A stretch of DNA of 64,000 nt, taken from the NCBI GenBank assembly GCA_015064295.1, contig SVSM01000003.1, forward strand, positions 1-64,000, read 5' to 3'. A program made the position numbers and the translations under genes. The stretch is from Oscillospiraceae bacterium (GTDB lineage Bacteria > Bacillota > Clostridia > Oscillospirales > CAG-272). This document shows, one piece after another, positions 28,418 through 37,559 of this stretch. A model generated the notes under the pieces. The model was not told where the DNA came from. It ran no database searches and was given only the letters and a program-made list of their open reading frames with translations. Every line of letters starts with the position of its first letter. The first letter of the stretch is position 1.

Positions 28418-29764
28418 ATGCCCATGTTTCAGAACCTGACCGAAAAGATCAACGCGGCATTCAAAAAGTTTAAGAATAAAGGCAAGCTGACCGAGGAGGA
28501 CGTCAAGGTCGGTATGCGGGAGATCAAGCTGGCGCTGCTGGAGGCAGACGTCAACTTCAAGGTCGTCCGCGACTTCATTAAGAAGGTCACCGAGCGCGCC
28601 GTCGGCACCGAGGTACTGGAAAGCCTGCTCCCGGCTCAGCAGATCGTCAAGATCGTAAACGAAGAGCTGACAGCCTTGATGGGCGGCGAGGGCGAGCGCA
28701 TCCGCCTGGCCTCCCGTCCCCCCACGGTGATTATGATGGTGGGCCTGCAGGGCGCCGGTAAGACTACCCACTGCGGTAAGCTGGCCGGTATGTTCAAGAA
28801 GCAGGGCAGACGCCCGCTGCTCGTGGCCTGTGACGTCTACCGTCCCGCCGCTGTCAAGCAGCTGGAGGTGGTGGGCGGACAGCTGGAGATCCCGGTGTTC
28901 CAGATGGGCACCGAGGTGTCCCCCGTTACCATCGCCAAGGCGGGTATTGAGCACGCCAAGCAATACGGCCACGACGTGGTCTTTATCGATACCGCCGGTC
29001 GTCTCCACATCGATGAGACGATGATGGAGGAGCTGAAGACCATCAAGGCCGAGGTAGAGCCCCAGGAGATCCTCCTGGTGGTGGACGCCATGCTGGGTCA
29101 GGACGCCGTCAACGTGGCCGAAAGCTTTAACGGCCTTCTTGACATCACCGGCGTGGTGCTGACCAAGCTGGACGGCGATACCCGAGGCGGTGCCGCCCTG
29201 TCGGTGCGCTACGTCACCGGTAAGCCCATCAAGTACGTGGGCGTCGGGGAAAAGCTGGACGCCGTCGAGCCCTTCTATCCCGACCGTATGGCCTCCCGTA
29301 TTCTCGGTATGGGCGATATGCTCTCCCTCATCGAAAAGGCCGAGGCCGCCTACGATGAAAAGCAGGCCAAGGAGCTGGAGGAAAAGATCCGCCGTTCCCA
29401 GTTTGATCTGGAGGATTTCCTCGACCAGTTTCGGCAGATCCGCAAAATGGGACCGCTGAAGGATATTCTGGCGTCGATCCCCGGCATGGATACCGCCGCC
29501 TTGCAGAACGCTCAGTTCGACGAGCACGCCATCGACCGCATGGAAGCTATTATCCTCTCCATGACGCCGGAGGAGCGCCGTAAGCCCTCCCTCATCAACG
29601 TGCCCCGCAAGAAGCGGATCGCCGCCGGCTCGGGGAACAAGATCGAGGACGTCAACCGTCTCCTTAAGCAGTTTGAACAGACCTGCAAGATGATGAAGGA
29701 AATGTCAAAGGGCCAGGTCAAGCGGATGATGAAGAACAAGGGCAAGCGCGGATTCCGCCGCTGA
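28418..29764 (+). CDS. ffh: Signal recognition particle protein Ffh
   Basis: MFQNLTEKINAAFKKFKNKGKLTEEDVK; GLQGAGKTTHCGKLA; DTAGRLHIDE; Met-rich C-terminus. Confidence 0.96.
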   Translation: MPMFQNLTEKINAAFKKFKNKGKLTEEDVKVGMREIKLALLEADVNFKVVRDFIKKVTERAVGTEVLESLLPAQQIVKIVNEELTALMGGEGERIRLASRPPTVIMMVGLQGAGKTTHCGKLAGMFKKQGRRPLLVACDVYRPAAVKQLEVVGGQLEIPVFQMGTEVSPVTIAKAGIEHAKQYGHDVVFIDTAGRLHIDETMMEELKTIKAEVEPQEILLVVDAMLGQDAVNVAESFNGLLDITGVVLTKLDGDTRGGAALSVRYVTGKPIKYVGVGEKLDAVEPFYPDRMASRILGMGDMLSLIEKAEAAYDEKQAKELEEKIRRSQFDLEDFLDQFRQIRKMGPLKDILASIPGMDTAALQNAQFDEHAIDRMEAIILSMTPEERRKPSLINVPRKKRIAAGSGNKIEDVNRLLKQFEQTCKMMKEMSKGQVKRMMKNKGKRGFRR

Positions 29765-29851
29765 TGCCGTCAAAAGGAAAACACAAGCGTCAAAACGCTT
29801 TTGTCTAAAATACAAAAAATAAACTATTTCAATTTTTGGAGGAAACAAATC

Positions 29852-30097
29852 ATGGCAGTAAAAATGAGACTCAGAAGAATGGGACAGAAGAAGGCTCCCT
29901 TCTACCGCATCGTTGTCGCCGATTCCCGTTCTCCCCGCGACGGCCGCTTCATCGAGCAGATCGGACACTACAATCCCATGACCGATCCCGCTGAGGTCGT
30001 GATCGACGCCGAAAAGGCCACCAAGTGGATCAAGAACGGCGCTCAGCCTACCGATACCGTTCGCGCTCTTCTCAAGAAGCAGAACATCATCGGGTGA
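29852..30097 (+). CDS. rpsP: 30S ribosomal protein S16
   Basis: [42 protein letters not shown]. Confidence 0.97.
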   Translation: MAVKMRLRRMGQKKAPFYRIVVADSRSPRDGRFIEQIGHYNPMTDPAEVVIDAEKATKWIKNGAQPTDTVRALLKKQNIIG

Positions 30098-30102
30098 TAA
30101 AA

Positions 30103-30342
30103 ATGCCGGACTTGAAGCAGCTTCTTGCGGATATGTCCCGTGCGATCGTCGATTATCCCGACAAGATCGCCATCGACGAGCAGGATGAGGGCGATACCGT
30201 CGTCTTTACCCTGACGGTGGCCGAATCGGATATGGGAAAGATCATCGGCAAGCACGGCAAAAACGCGAGATCGATTCGCACCGTCATGAAGGCCGCCGCC
30301 AATACCGTCGGCAAAAAAGTCATCGTCGATATTGCGGAGTAA
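30103..30342 (+). CDS. khpA: KH domain RNA-binding protein KhpA
   Basis: MGKIIGKHGKNARSIRTVMKAAA KH motif; directly after rpsP. Confidence 0.9.
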   Translation: MPDLKQLLADMSRAIVDYPDKIAIDEQDEGDTVVFTLTVAESDMGKIIGKHGKNARSIRTVMKAAANTVGKKVIVDIAE

Positions 30343-30351
30343 ATGCCGGTC

Positions 30352-30405
30352 AAAAAAAACAGAAAACCCTTTCTTTACCGAAGCGTAAGGAAAGGGTTTT
30401 TTCTT
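30352..30405 (+). terminator. Terminator closing ylxM-ffh-rpsP-khpA
   Basis: aaaaccctttctttaccgaagcgtaaggaaagggttttttc. Confidence 0.8.
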
Positions 30406-30409
30406 GTCT

Positions 30410-31153
30410 TCACATCCCCGCCACGAACAGGACGGCCAGAAGCAGCAGAGCGTCTCGGCAGTCGGTCTCGCCGTCGTCCTGCTCGTGAAGGAGAAAGAGG
30501 AGCAGGCCCAGGAGGAGCAGATCGTCCTGCCGCAGAGCAAGGATCGAAAAGGGCAGGGGGGAGTGGCTTTGGGTGCCGTCGGCGGATACGGCTTCGGAGG
30601 GTGCGGAATCGGGAAACGAGCGCGCAGCTCCTTCCGATGGCTCTTTTCCGTCAAGCAGATCGGTAAAAGCACCGAGGGGAGGGCTGCCGAGGCTACCGAG
30701 GGGAGGGTTGCCGGGACTGCCGAGGGGAGGGTTGCCAAGACCGCCGAAGGGAGGGGCTCCCAGCGGATCCCGACGGTCATCGGGGGAGGGCTTGGCTTCC
30801 TCGGGACGGCGGGGATCGTAATCGGGCGGTGTCGGCATAGAGGGCGCCGTCATGACGGGATTCCGCCTGCCCGAGAAGCGAGGGCTGCTCGGTCTTGCCC
30901 GGCGAGGCGGACGGATCCCTTGGGGCGGTGCCTCTCCCGGAGAGGGCCGGCCGGCAGGAGGGCTCGGCGGCGTTGCGCCGGGCATGGGACTTTGCTCCGA
31001 CGAGAGGGGCGGGGTGGGTACGACGGGCGGCTCGGGACGGGGCGGCGCAGGCTCCGGCTCGGGCTGGGGGATCACCAGGGCCGTTCCGCCGTAATCGGGG
31101 GGGATGGGGCGGGAGGTAATGCCGGGGCGGCTTCCGTAGCTTCGTGTGTACAT
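30410..31153 (-). CDS. Pro/Gly-rich protein with Leu-rich acidic C-terminal motif
   Basis: 247 aa; (G)xxGNPPLGSPGNPPLGSLGSPPLG repeats; C-terminus ALRQDDLLLLGLLLFLLHEQDDGETDCRDALLLLAVLFVAGM. Confidence 0.6.
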   Translation of the reverse strand: MYTRSYGSRPGITSRPIPPDYGGTALVIPQPEPEPAPPRPEPPVVPTPPLSSEQSPMPGATPPSPPAGRPSPGEAPPQGIRPPRRARPSSPRFSGRRNPVMTAPSMPTPPDYDPRRPEEAKPSPDDRRDPLGAPPFGGLGNPPLGSPGNPPLGSLGSPPLGAFTDLLDGKEPSEGAARSFPDSAPSEAVSADGTQSHSPLPFSILALRQDDLLLLGLLLFLLHEQDDGETDCRDALLLLAVLFVAGM

Positions 31154-31157
31154 GCCA

Positions 31158-31529
31158 TCACTCCTTAAAGAGTTTATTCAGATCCGCCAGCTTCAGCATA
31201 TTCAGCATCTTGACCAGACTGTCGGCGGTGCGGCGGCGTTCGGGGGAGAGATAGGGGCGAAGGGCCTTGATGAGAGCGATGCGCTCTCCGTTCCCCGACT
31301 GCAGAGAGGAGAGGGGCAGGGGGAAGGCCGATGCCTCCCGACCCTCCCCTGCGGGGGCATCGGAGGCTCCGCTTCCCTTGGGGGCGGAAGCGGCCTCCCC
31401 GACGGCAGGCGGTACCTGTGGGGTCGGTGCTTGACCTCCCATGAGGTTCTGCGCTACCCCCATCAATTTTTCCATGGCAGAGGGATCCGCCAGGACCCCC
31501 TGCAGCATTTCCGAAAGATTTCCTTCCAT
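31158..31529 (-). CDS. Conserved-looking hypothetical protein
   Basis: MEGNLSEMLQGVLADPSAMEKLMGVAQNLMGG...RIALIKALRPYLSPERRRTADSLVKMLNMLKLADLNKLFKE. Confidence 0.65.
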   Translation of the reverse strand: MEGNLSEMLQGVLADPSAMEKLMGVAQNLMGGQAPTPQVPPAVGEAASAPKGSGASDAPAGEGREASAFPLPLSSLQSGNGERIALIKALRPYLSPERRRTADSLVKMLNMLKLADLNKLFKE

Positions 31530-31538
31530 GATGCCTCC

Positions 31539-31781
31539 TTACAGCTTCAGCTTACTTAGCAGTTCTTTTTGCTTTTCGGGCGTGATGCCCTTTAACTGAT
31601 TTTGCAGCTCGCTCTCCGACATCGCCGCAAATTTGCGGCGAATGAGAGCCGCGTGATTCTGCGCCATGCGCTTTTGACTTTGGGAGGCGCCCAGGGCGTC
31701 TGCGATCTCCCCGATGGCGTAGCGGAGCTGGTCGGGGCTTAAGTTCTTTAACTTATCTACGGTTTCCTTATTGATTTCCAT
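31539..31781 (-). CDS. Small helical hypothetical protein
   Basis: MEINKETVDKLKNLSPDQLRYAIGEIADALGASQSQKRMAQNHAALIRRKFAAMSESELQNQLKGITPEKQKELLSKLKL. Confidence 0.65.
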   Translation of the reverse strand: MEINKETVDKLKNLSPDQLRYAIGEIADALGASQSQKRMAQNHAALIRRKFAAMSESELQNQLKGITPEKQKELLSKLKL

Positions 31782-31886
31782 AGCGATATGCCGTTCCTTT
31801 CACATTGTTACCTGCAAATTTACAGAATTGACTGGTAATCGTTATCATTGTATGCTATAATGGAGGATAGGTGACAGACGGGAGGT

Positions 31887-32396
31887 GTGACGATGCGGAT
31901 TCTGGTCTTTTCCGACTCCCACGGGGAGGTTCGGCGCATGAAAAACCTGTTGGCGCGGGCCGAGGTGGATGCCGTCCTGTTTCTCGGAGACGGGATACGG
32001 GATTTTGAGGCCTTGCAGGAGGACTACCGCGGCAAGGCGGTGTTCCTGGCGGTGCGGGGCAACTGCGATTTCCTCTGCGATTATCCCGCCGAGCGCATCG
32101 TCTCCTACGAGGGCGTCCGCATTCTGATGCTGCACGGCCACACCCGAAACGTCAAGCACGGCACCGAGACGCTGGAGGCCTACGCCAGAGGACAGGGGAT
32201 CGACCTGGTCCTCTACGGCCATACCCACCGTGCCGAGGACCGCTACCTTCCGCCGGAGAACGGAGAGGGGAAGCCCCTCCGGCTCTTTAACCCCGGGAGC
32301 ATCGGCGCCTCTTACGGAGAAGGGCCGCGCTTTGGGTATCTGGATTTGCGAAACGGTCAGGTTGTCAGTAACGGCGCCGTTTATGAGGAGCTATGA
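31887..32396 (+). CDS. YfcE/MJ0936-type metallophosphoesterase
   Basis: MRILVFSDSHGEVRRM, VRGNCDF, LMLHGHTRNV, LVLYGHTHRAED, NPGSIG. Confidence 0.9.
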   Translation: MTMRILVFSDSHGEVRRMKNLLARAEVDAVLFLGDGIRDFEALQEDYRGKAVFLAVRGNCDFLCDYPAERIVSYEGVRILMLHGHTRNVKHGTETLEAYARGQGIDLVLYGHTHRAEDRYLPPENGEGKPLRLFNPGSIGASYGEGPRFGYLDLRNGQVVSNGAVYEEL

Positions 32397-32397
32397 G

Positions 32398-32898
32398 ATG
32401 ATATATCGTTCGGAACGAAAAAAAGGAACCGCCACGGTGCTGGCGGTCATGCTGCTTTTCATCGCCGCCGTCTGCGGGTGCTTCTCGGCCCTGGGATGGG
32501 GGCTTAAGGGTGTTTGGCAGATCGTCATGCTTCTCTGTGTCGTGACGGTCATTCAGATCGGCCAGCGTTATCTTCTGTCGGGATACGAGTACATCGTGGA
32601 TCCCTTGGATGAGCTGTTATCCTACAACCGCCTGACGGTGATCCGCACGGTGGGGCAGCGGCGGACGTCGGTCTTTACCGAGCCGCTGGGGGGCCTAACG
32701 CAGGTGATCCCCTACTGCAAGACCGGGGCCTTTATCGCCGCATACGGCCGGCCTGTGCGACGGATGGATTTTTGCCCGGACCTGTTCCCCCGTGAATCCT
32801 ATTTGCTTTTGTTTGAGGTCAACGGCGAGCTTTCGACGGTGCGGCTTCAATGCGACGCCGCCTTTGCCGAGGCTTTGCGGGAACGGGCGGGGGTATAA
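32398..32898 (+). CDS. Hypothetical membrane protein
   Basis: MIYRSERKKGTATVLAVMLLFIAAVCGCF; ATG overlaps preceding TGA region; start corrected from 32230. Confidence 0.7.
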   Translation: MIYRSERKKGTATVLAVMLLFIAAVCGCFSALGWGLKGVWQIVMLLCVVTVIQIGQRYLLSGYEYIVDPLDELLSYNRLTVIRTVGQRRTSVFTEPLGGLTQVIPYCKTGAFIAAYGRPVRRMDFCPDLFPRESYLLLFEVNGELSTVRLQCDAAFAEALRERAGV

Positions 32899-33102
32899 GA
32901 GGCGTATTCTTCCCGAAAAACCGCCGTTTTTTCACAAAACCCGCCGAAAAACCCGCAAAAAGGGCTTGTCATGAGGGCGGTTTCTGTGATATACTGTAAA
33001 GAGATGCTTTTCCGTCGGTTTTCGACTGAAGGGCTTGTCAACCGGGGGAAACTCCCGGTGACCGATCCCCAAACCATGAATTGCCGAAGAGGAGATGACC
33101 CT

Positions 33103-33591
33103 ATGGAACGCGTATCCAAGATCAACTACTATCTCGACATCGCCGAAACGGTTGCCAAGCGGTGCACCTGTCTGCGCCGTCATTTCGGTGCCATCATCGT
33201 CAAGGACGATTGCATCGTGTCTACCGGCTACAACGGCGCTCCCCGCGGTCGGAAGAACTGCTCCGACCTGAACTTCTGTATGCGGGACAAGCTCAATATC
33301 CCCCGTGGGGAACGGTATGAGATGTGCCGCTCCATCCACGCCGAGGCCAACGCCATTATTGCTGCCTCCCGGGAAGAGATGCTGGGGTCTACCCTGTATA
33401 TGACCTGCGTCGATCCCAAGACGGGAGAGCCGGTGCCCGGCACCTCCAGCTGTGCCATGTGCAAGCGCCAGGTCATCAACGCCGGCATCGCCCGGGTGGT
33501 GGTCCGTGATACCAAGGAGGACTACCGCATCATCGAGGTGTCCGACTGGATCGAAAACGACGACAGCTTAAGCGGCGAGTTCGGATATTAA
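33103..33591 (+). CDS. dCMP deaminase-like cytidine deaminase
   Basis: RRHFGAIIVKDDCIVSTGYNGAPRG, CRSIHAEANAIIAA, TSSCAMCKRQVINAGI. Confidence 0.9.
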   Translation: MERVSKINYYLDIAETVAKRCTCLRRHFGAIIVKDDCIVSTGYNGAPRGRKNCSDLNFCMRDKLNIPRGERYEMCRSIHAEANAIIAASREEMLGSTLYMTCVDPKTGEPVPGTSSCAMCKRQVINAGIARVVVRDTKEDYRIIEVSDWIENDDSLSGEFGY

Positions 33592-33602
33592 GAGGTCACA
33601 TT

Positions 33603-34358
33603 TTGGGTAAAAAGAAGCGCAATCCGGCCAAAAAACAGGCCTTAAAGGAACAAAAACAGAAGAAAAAGGCCCGTGACCGTGCGGCTCTCCTGATCGTATC
33701 GGCGGCCACGCTCCTGGCGCTTGTCGCGGTGCTGATCGCGGCATCCCTGCCGCGTTACGTTAAAATCAAGCCTACCGAGGACGGGCGGTATTACGATACC
33801 GGGACGGGGCTCTATTATCTGGCTGCCCCCTCCAACTACGAGCCGGTCCGCTATTCCGTCTACAAGCCCTACGGAAAGGGCGGAGGAGATTTCTTCTATC
33901 CCATCACCGGACAGGATACCGCCAAGTGGCTGGCCCGTGACGTCTACGGTATCTGCGAGGTGTATTATCAAGAGGATATTACCCTGCCCACCCTTGAGGT
34001 CTTCAAGCCCTCCACCATCCGCGTTTGCGTGGACGGGGAGAAGGTTGCCCAGGTGGTGGAGATCACCGATTCCGATCACGTAAAGCGGGTGGTGGACGCC
34101 GTGCTGAAAAACGAGGCGGTCACCCTTCCCACGGAAAGCACGGCGGTCTATACCCTGCGGATCACGTCGTCGGAATATACCTGGCTCTATTACAACGTTG
34201 TATTCATGGTTACCAAAGACGGTAACTTCTACTACGACCGCAGCACCAAGAAGGCGGTAGCGGCCGGAACCCTGGTGGAGGAATACATCCAAAACGCCGT
34301 GAAGGAATACGAGACCGGAACGGATACCGGCTCCGGTACGGCGGAGGCGCCGACATGA
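33603..34358 (+). CDS. Hypothetical protein with N-terminal TM segment
   Basis: Lys-rich N-terminus then LLIVSAATLLALVAVLIAASL; TTG start. Confidence 0.65.
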   Translation: MGKKKRNPAKKQALKEQKQKKKARDRAALLIVSAATLLALVAVLIAASLPRYVKIKPTEDGRYYDTGTGLYYLAAPSNYEPVRYSVYKPYGKGGGDFFYPITGQDTAKWLARDVYGICEVYYQEDITLPTLEVFKPSTIRVCVDGEKVAQVVEITDSDHVKRVVDAVLKNEAVTLPTESTAVYTLRITSSEYTWLYYNVVFMVTKDGNFYYDRSTKKAVAAGTLVEEYIQNAVKEYETGTDTGSGTAEAPT

Positions 34359-34789
34359 CGCTCGTAACGCCCGCGGTTTCGCAGGCCTCCGAGCTTGCCA
34401 AGGTCGACGCGGTCTGCTTTACCGATCCCTGGAGCGAGACCTCCTTTCGGGAGGCCCTTGCGGGGGAGGGGTACACCTTTGTGGCGCTGGAGGAGGGGGG
34501 AGAGCTGATCGGCTATGCCGGTATGCTTACCGTCCTCGACGTGGCAGATGTGACTAACGTGGCCGTTCTGCCGGCCTTTCGGCGGCAGGGCCTGGCAAGA
34601 CGTCTGCTGACGGCATTGACGGCTAAGGCAAGGGAACAAGGTGTTACCCGTCTTCAGCTGGAGGTCAGAGAATCCAATGTTGCCGCCCGTACCCTCTATG
34701 AATCCCTCGGCTTTACCGTCGACGGTAAGCGGAAGCGCTATTACCGACGCCCCGATGAGGACGCCGTCCTCATGTCCCTTTCGCTGTGA
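34355..34789 (+). CDS. rimI: Ribosomal protein S18-alanine N-acetyltransferase RimI (GNAT)
   Basis: NVAVLPAFRRQGLARRLLTALTAKAREQGVTRLQLEVRESNVAARTLYESLGF; next to tsaD. Confidence 0.88.
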   Translation: MTLVTPAVSQASELAKVDAVCFTDPWSETSFREALAGEGYTFVALEEGGELIGYAGMLTVLDVADVTNVAVLPAFRRQGLARRLLTALTAKAREQGVTRLQLEVRESNVAARTLYESLGFTVDGKRKRYYRRPDEDAVLMSLSL

Positions 34790-34833
34790 TCGTTGCTTCG
34801 CTACACCAAGGACGATTTCCTTTCGATTCCATC

Positions 34834-34930
34834 CGCAAAAAACGCCGTTTTTGCCATCCAAAGTTTTTGAATGATCAAAGAAAACTTTTTTCAAAAAGTT
34901 TTCTTTGCGGGTGCAGGGCAGCGCCCTGCT
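34834..34930 (-). repeat. CPR copy 4
   Basis: aaaaaacgccgttttt / ccaaagtttttgaatgat / caaagaaaacttttttcaaaaagttttctttg / gcgggtgcagggcagcgccctgc. Confidence 0.85.
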
Positions 34931-34941
34931 ATGTAATGCTT

Positions 34942-35946
34942 ATGAAAATACTATCCATCGAAAGCTCCTGCGACGAGACCTCGGCGGCTGTCGTCGAGAT
35001 GGGCGGGGAGCGCAAGATCCTATCGAACATCGTGGCTTCCCAGATCGAGACTCACGCCCTTTACGGCGGCGTGGTGCCGGAGATCGCCAGCCGCGCCCAT
35101 ATTGAAGCCATATCGGGCATTACCTACGAGGCATTATCCCGGGCGGGGGTCACCCTTGACGAGATCGACGCCATCGGTGTGACCAACCGTCCCGGACTCA
35201 TCGGGGCACTTCTGGTAGGAGTCAATTTTGCCAAATCCTTGGCGGTTTCAAGAGGGATCCCTCTGGTACCTGTCCACCACATCCGCGGCCATATCGCCGC
35301 CAATTATCTCGCCTATCCCGACCTGAAACCGCCCTTCCTGGCTTTGGTTGCCTCGGGCGGGCATACCTCGCTGATTGAGGTGAGGAGCTATACCGACATG
35401 GAAACGGTGGGACGCACCCGTGACGACGCCATGGGCGAGGCCTTTGACAAGGTGGCCCGCGTCATGGGCATCCCCTATCCCGGCGGTGCCGAAATGGACC
35501 GTCTGGCCCATCTCGGCGACCCCAAGGCCTTTGCCTTCCCCTCGGCCGCACTGAACGACGGCACTCTTGACTTCTCCTTCAGCGGTCTGAAGACCCATAT
35601 CATCAATCTTCTCCACCGCATGGAGCAGAAGGGCGAGCCCTATCCCATGGAGGATATTGCCGCCTCCTTTACCGCTACCGTGGTCTCCTCGGTGGTGAAA
35701 AAGCTGGAGACGGCGCTGGAGCGCTATCCTCACGAGCGCCTGGTGCTGGCGGGAGGCGTTTCGGCCAACTCCCATCTGCGAGAGGCCCTGCAGGCCTTTG
35801 CCGACAAGCGGGGACTGACCTTCTACGTACCCCCTCGCGCCCTTTGCGGCGACAACGCCGCCATGATCGGCGCCCAGGCCTATTACGAGTACGAGGCGGG
35901 GGTGCGGGGCGATGCCTCCCTGAACGCCTTTGCCTGTGGAGAATGA
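34942..35946 (+). CDS. tsaD: tRNA threonylcarbamoyladenosine transferase TsaD
   Basis: MKILSIESSCDETSAAVVEMG; HHIRGHIAANYL; FSFSGLKTH; start corrected, upstream ORF extension covers CPR copy 4. Confidence 0.95.
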   Translation: MKILSIESSCDETSAAVVEMGGERKILSNIVASQIETHALYGGVVPEIASRAHIEAISGITYEALSRAGVTLDEIDAIGVTNRPGLIGALLVGVNFAKSLAVSRGIPLVPVHHIRGHIAANYLAYPDLKPPFLALVASGGHTSLIEVRSYTDMETVGRTRDDAMGEAFDKVARVMGIPYPGGAEMDRLAHLGDPKAFAFPSAALNDGTLDFSFSGLKTHIINLLHRMEQKGEPYPMEDIAASFTATVVSSVVKKLETALERYPHERLVLAGGVSANSHLREALQAFADKRGLTFYVPPRALCGDNAAMIGAQAYYEYEAGVRGDASLNAFACGE

Positions 35947-36113
35947 ATCCACAGCTGTGGAAAACCTGCGGGGAATCCCTGTAGAATCGACAAATTTGTC
36001 ACATAACCGCGCTTGCTTCTGTGGAAAATCCTGTGGAAAGCGTGGAAAGATAACGCGGCGGCTGACCGGCGGCTGACTGCGGAAAATCCCTTTGCCGGAG
36101 AAAGTACAGGACT

Positions 36114-37283
36114 ATGGCAAACTACGAAAACGAGATCCAAAGCGCGGTCGAAAAATACGAGGCGCTTCTTCGCTCCCAGCTGGAACGGGTGGAAAAGATC
36201 AACGCGGCAGGTGACGCTGTGGATTACAGCAAGATGGACAAGATCGTCATCGGCGTCTGCGGCGGCGACGGCATCGGCCCCATCATTACCGAGGCCTCCC
36301 GCAAGGTGCTGGACTATCTCCTTGCCGATGACGTCAAGAGCGGTAAGATCGAATTTAAGATCATCGACGGTCTGACCATTGAGAACCGTGCGAAGCATAT
36401 GCAGGCCATTCCTGACGACGTCATGGAGGAGCTTTACGCCTGCGACGTCATTCTGAAGGGCCCCACCACCACTCCCCGCGCCGGCGATCCCTGGCCCAAC
36501 ATCGAGTCTGCCAACGTGGCCATGAGAAAGAAGCTGGACCTCTTTGCCAATGTCCGTCCCGTTAAGGTTCCCGACAAGGGCATCGACTGGACCTTCTTCC
36601 GTGAGAACACCGAGGGTAGCTACGCCGTGGGTAGCCAGGGTGTCAACGTGACCGACGACCTGGCCCTGGACTTCTGCGTGACTACCACCGAGGGTTGCAA
36701 CCGCATCGCCCGTCTGGCCTACGAGTATGCCAGAAAGAACGGCAAGAACCGCGTGTCCATCGTGACCAAGGCCAACATCATCAAGACCACCGACGGTAAG
36801 TTCCTCCGTCTCTGCGAGGAGGTCGGTAAGGAATATCCCGAGATCGAGACCGATAACTGGTTCATCGACATCATGACCGCCAAGCTGGTGGACGAAAAGC
36901 GCCGTACCGGCTTCCAGGTCTTCATCCTGCCCAACCTCTACGGTGACATCATCACCGACGAGGCCGCCGAGTTCCAGGGCGGTGTCGGTACCGCCGGCTC
37001 GGCCAACATCGGTAAGAAGTACGCCATGTTTGAGGCCATTCACGGCTCGGCACCCCGTATGATCACTGAGGGGCGCGGTCAGTACGCCGATCCCTGCTCC
37101 ATGCTTCGCGCCACGGTCATGCTGCTGTCCCACATCGGCTATCAGGCCGAGTCGGATCGCCTGGCCCGGGCCCTTGACATCTGTATGTTCGAGGAGAAGA
37201 AGCTGGTGGTGACGGGACGCGACACCGGCGCTACCTGTGACGAGTTCACCGCTTACGTAAACGAAACGCTGAAGAGACTGTAA
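36114..37283 (+). CDS. Isocitrate/isopropylmalate dehydrogenase family protein, likely isocitrate dehydrogenase
   Basis: VIGVCGGDGIGPIITEASRKVLDY; FRENTEGSYAVGSQG; LPNLYGDIITDEAAEFQGGVGTAGSANIG. Confidence 0.88.
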   Translation: MANYENEIQSAVEKYEALLRSQLERVEKINAAGDAVDYSKMDKIVIGVCGGDGIGPIITEASRKVLDYLLADDVKSGKIEFKIIDGLTIENRAKHMQAIPDDVMEELYACDVILKGPTTTPRAGDPWPNIESANVAMRKKLDLFANVRPVKVPDKGIDWTFFRENTEGSYAVGSQGVNVTDDLALDFCVTTTEGCNRIARLAYEYARKNGKNRVSIVTKANIIKTTDGKFLRLCEEVGKEYPEIETDNWFIDIMTAKLVDEKRRTGFQVFILPNLYGDIITDEAAEFQGGVGTAGSANIGKKYAMFEAIHGSAPRMITEGRGQYADPCSMLRATVMLLSHIGYQAESDRLARALDICMFEEKKLVVTGRDTGATCDEFTAYVNETLKRL

Positions 37284-37295
37284 GAGGGGGAGACG

Positions 37296-37380
37296 TGCGG
37301 GGGAAAACTTTCCCCAAAAAGTTTTCCCCCACGCCCCCTTTCAAAAACTTTGGACGGCCGAAAACTTCGTTTTCGGCGGG
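37296..37380 (+). repeat. CPR copy 5
   Basis: gggggaaaactttccccaaaaagttttccccc / tcaaaaactttggacgg / ccgaaaacttcgttttcgg. Confidence 0.8.
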
Positions 37381-37382
37381 GT

Positions 37383-37535
37383 GGGCGGACGGAGGCTCAT
37401 CGGGCGGACGGAGGCTCATCGGGCGGACGGAGGCTCATCGGGCGGACGAAGGCTCATCGGGCGGACAGAGCGCTCGCCATGCGGATGGAGGTTCGTCAGG
37501 CAGACGAAGGTTTGCCATGCGGACGGAGGTTCGCG
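37383..37535 (+). repeat. ~19-bp tandem repeat (minisatellite), about 8 units
   Basis: gggcggacggaggctcatc x3, gggcggacgaaggctcatc, then degenerate units to gcggacggaggttcgc. Confidence 0.9.
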
Positions 37536-37559
37536 GATATTTTGGAATCGGAGATTCTC

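Noticed and set aside
28370-29527. 385-aa minus-strand ORF opposite ffh
   Set aside because: Shadow ORF of ffh.
30103-30410. Absence of rimM-trmD after rpsP-khpA as a lost-gene signal
   Set aside because: Order varies among Firmicutes and the genes may lie outside the window; not informative here.
33000-33100. Possible riboswitch upstream of the dCMP deaminase gene
   Set aside because: Only a small accgggggaaactcccggt hairpin; no recognisable riboswitch consensus.
35883-37133. 416-aa minus-strand ORF opposite isocitrate dehydrogenase
   Set aside because: Shadow ORF; the plus strand encodes a clear dehydrogenase.
37350-37559. N-terminal extension of the rex-like ORF reading GGRTEAHRADGGSSGG repeats
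   Set aside because: Translation of the 19-bp minisatellite; Rex similarity starts at the ATG at 37560.
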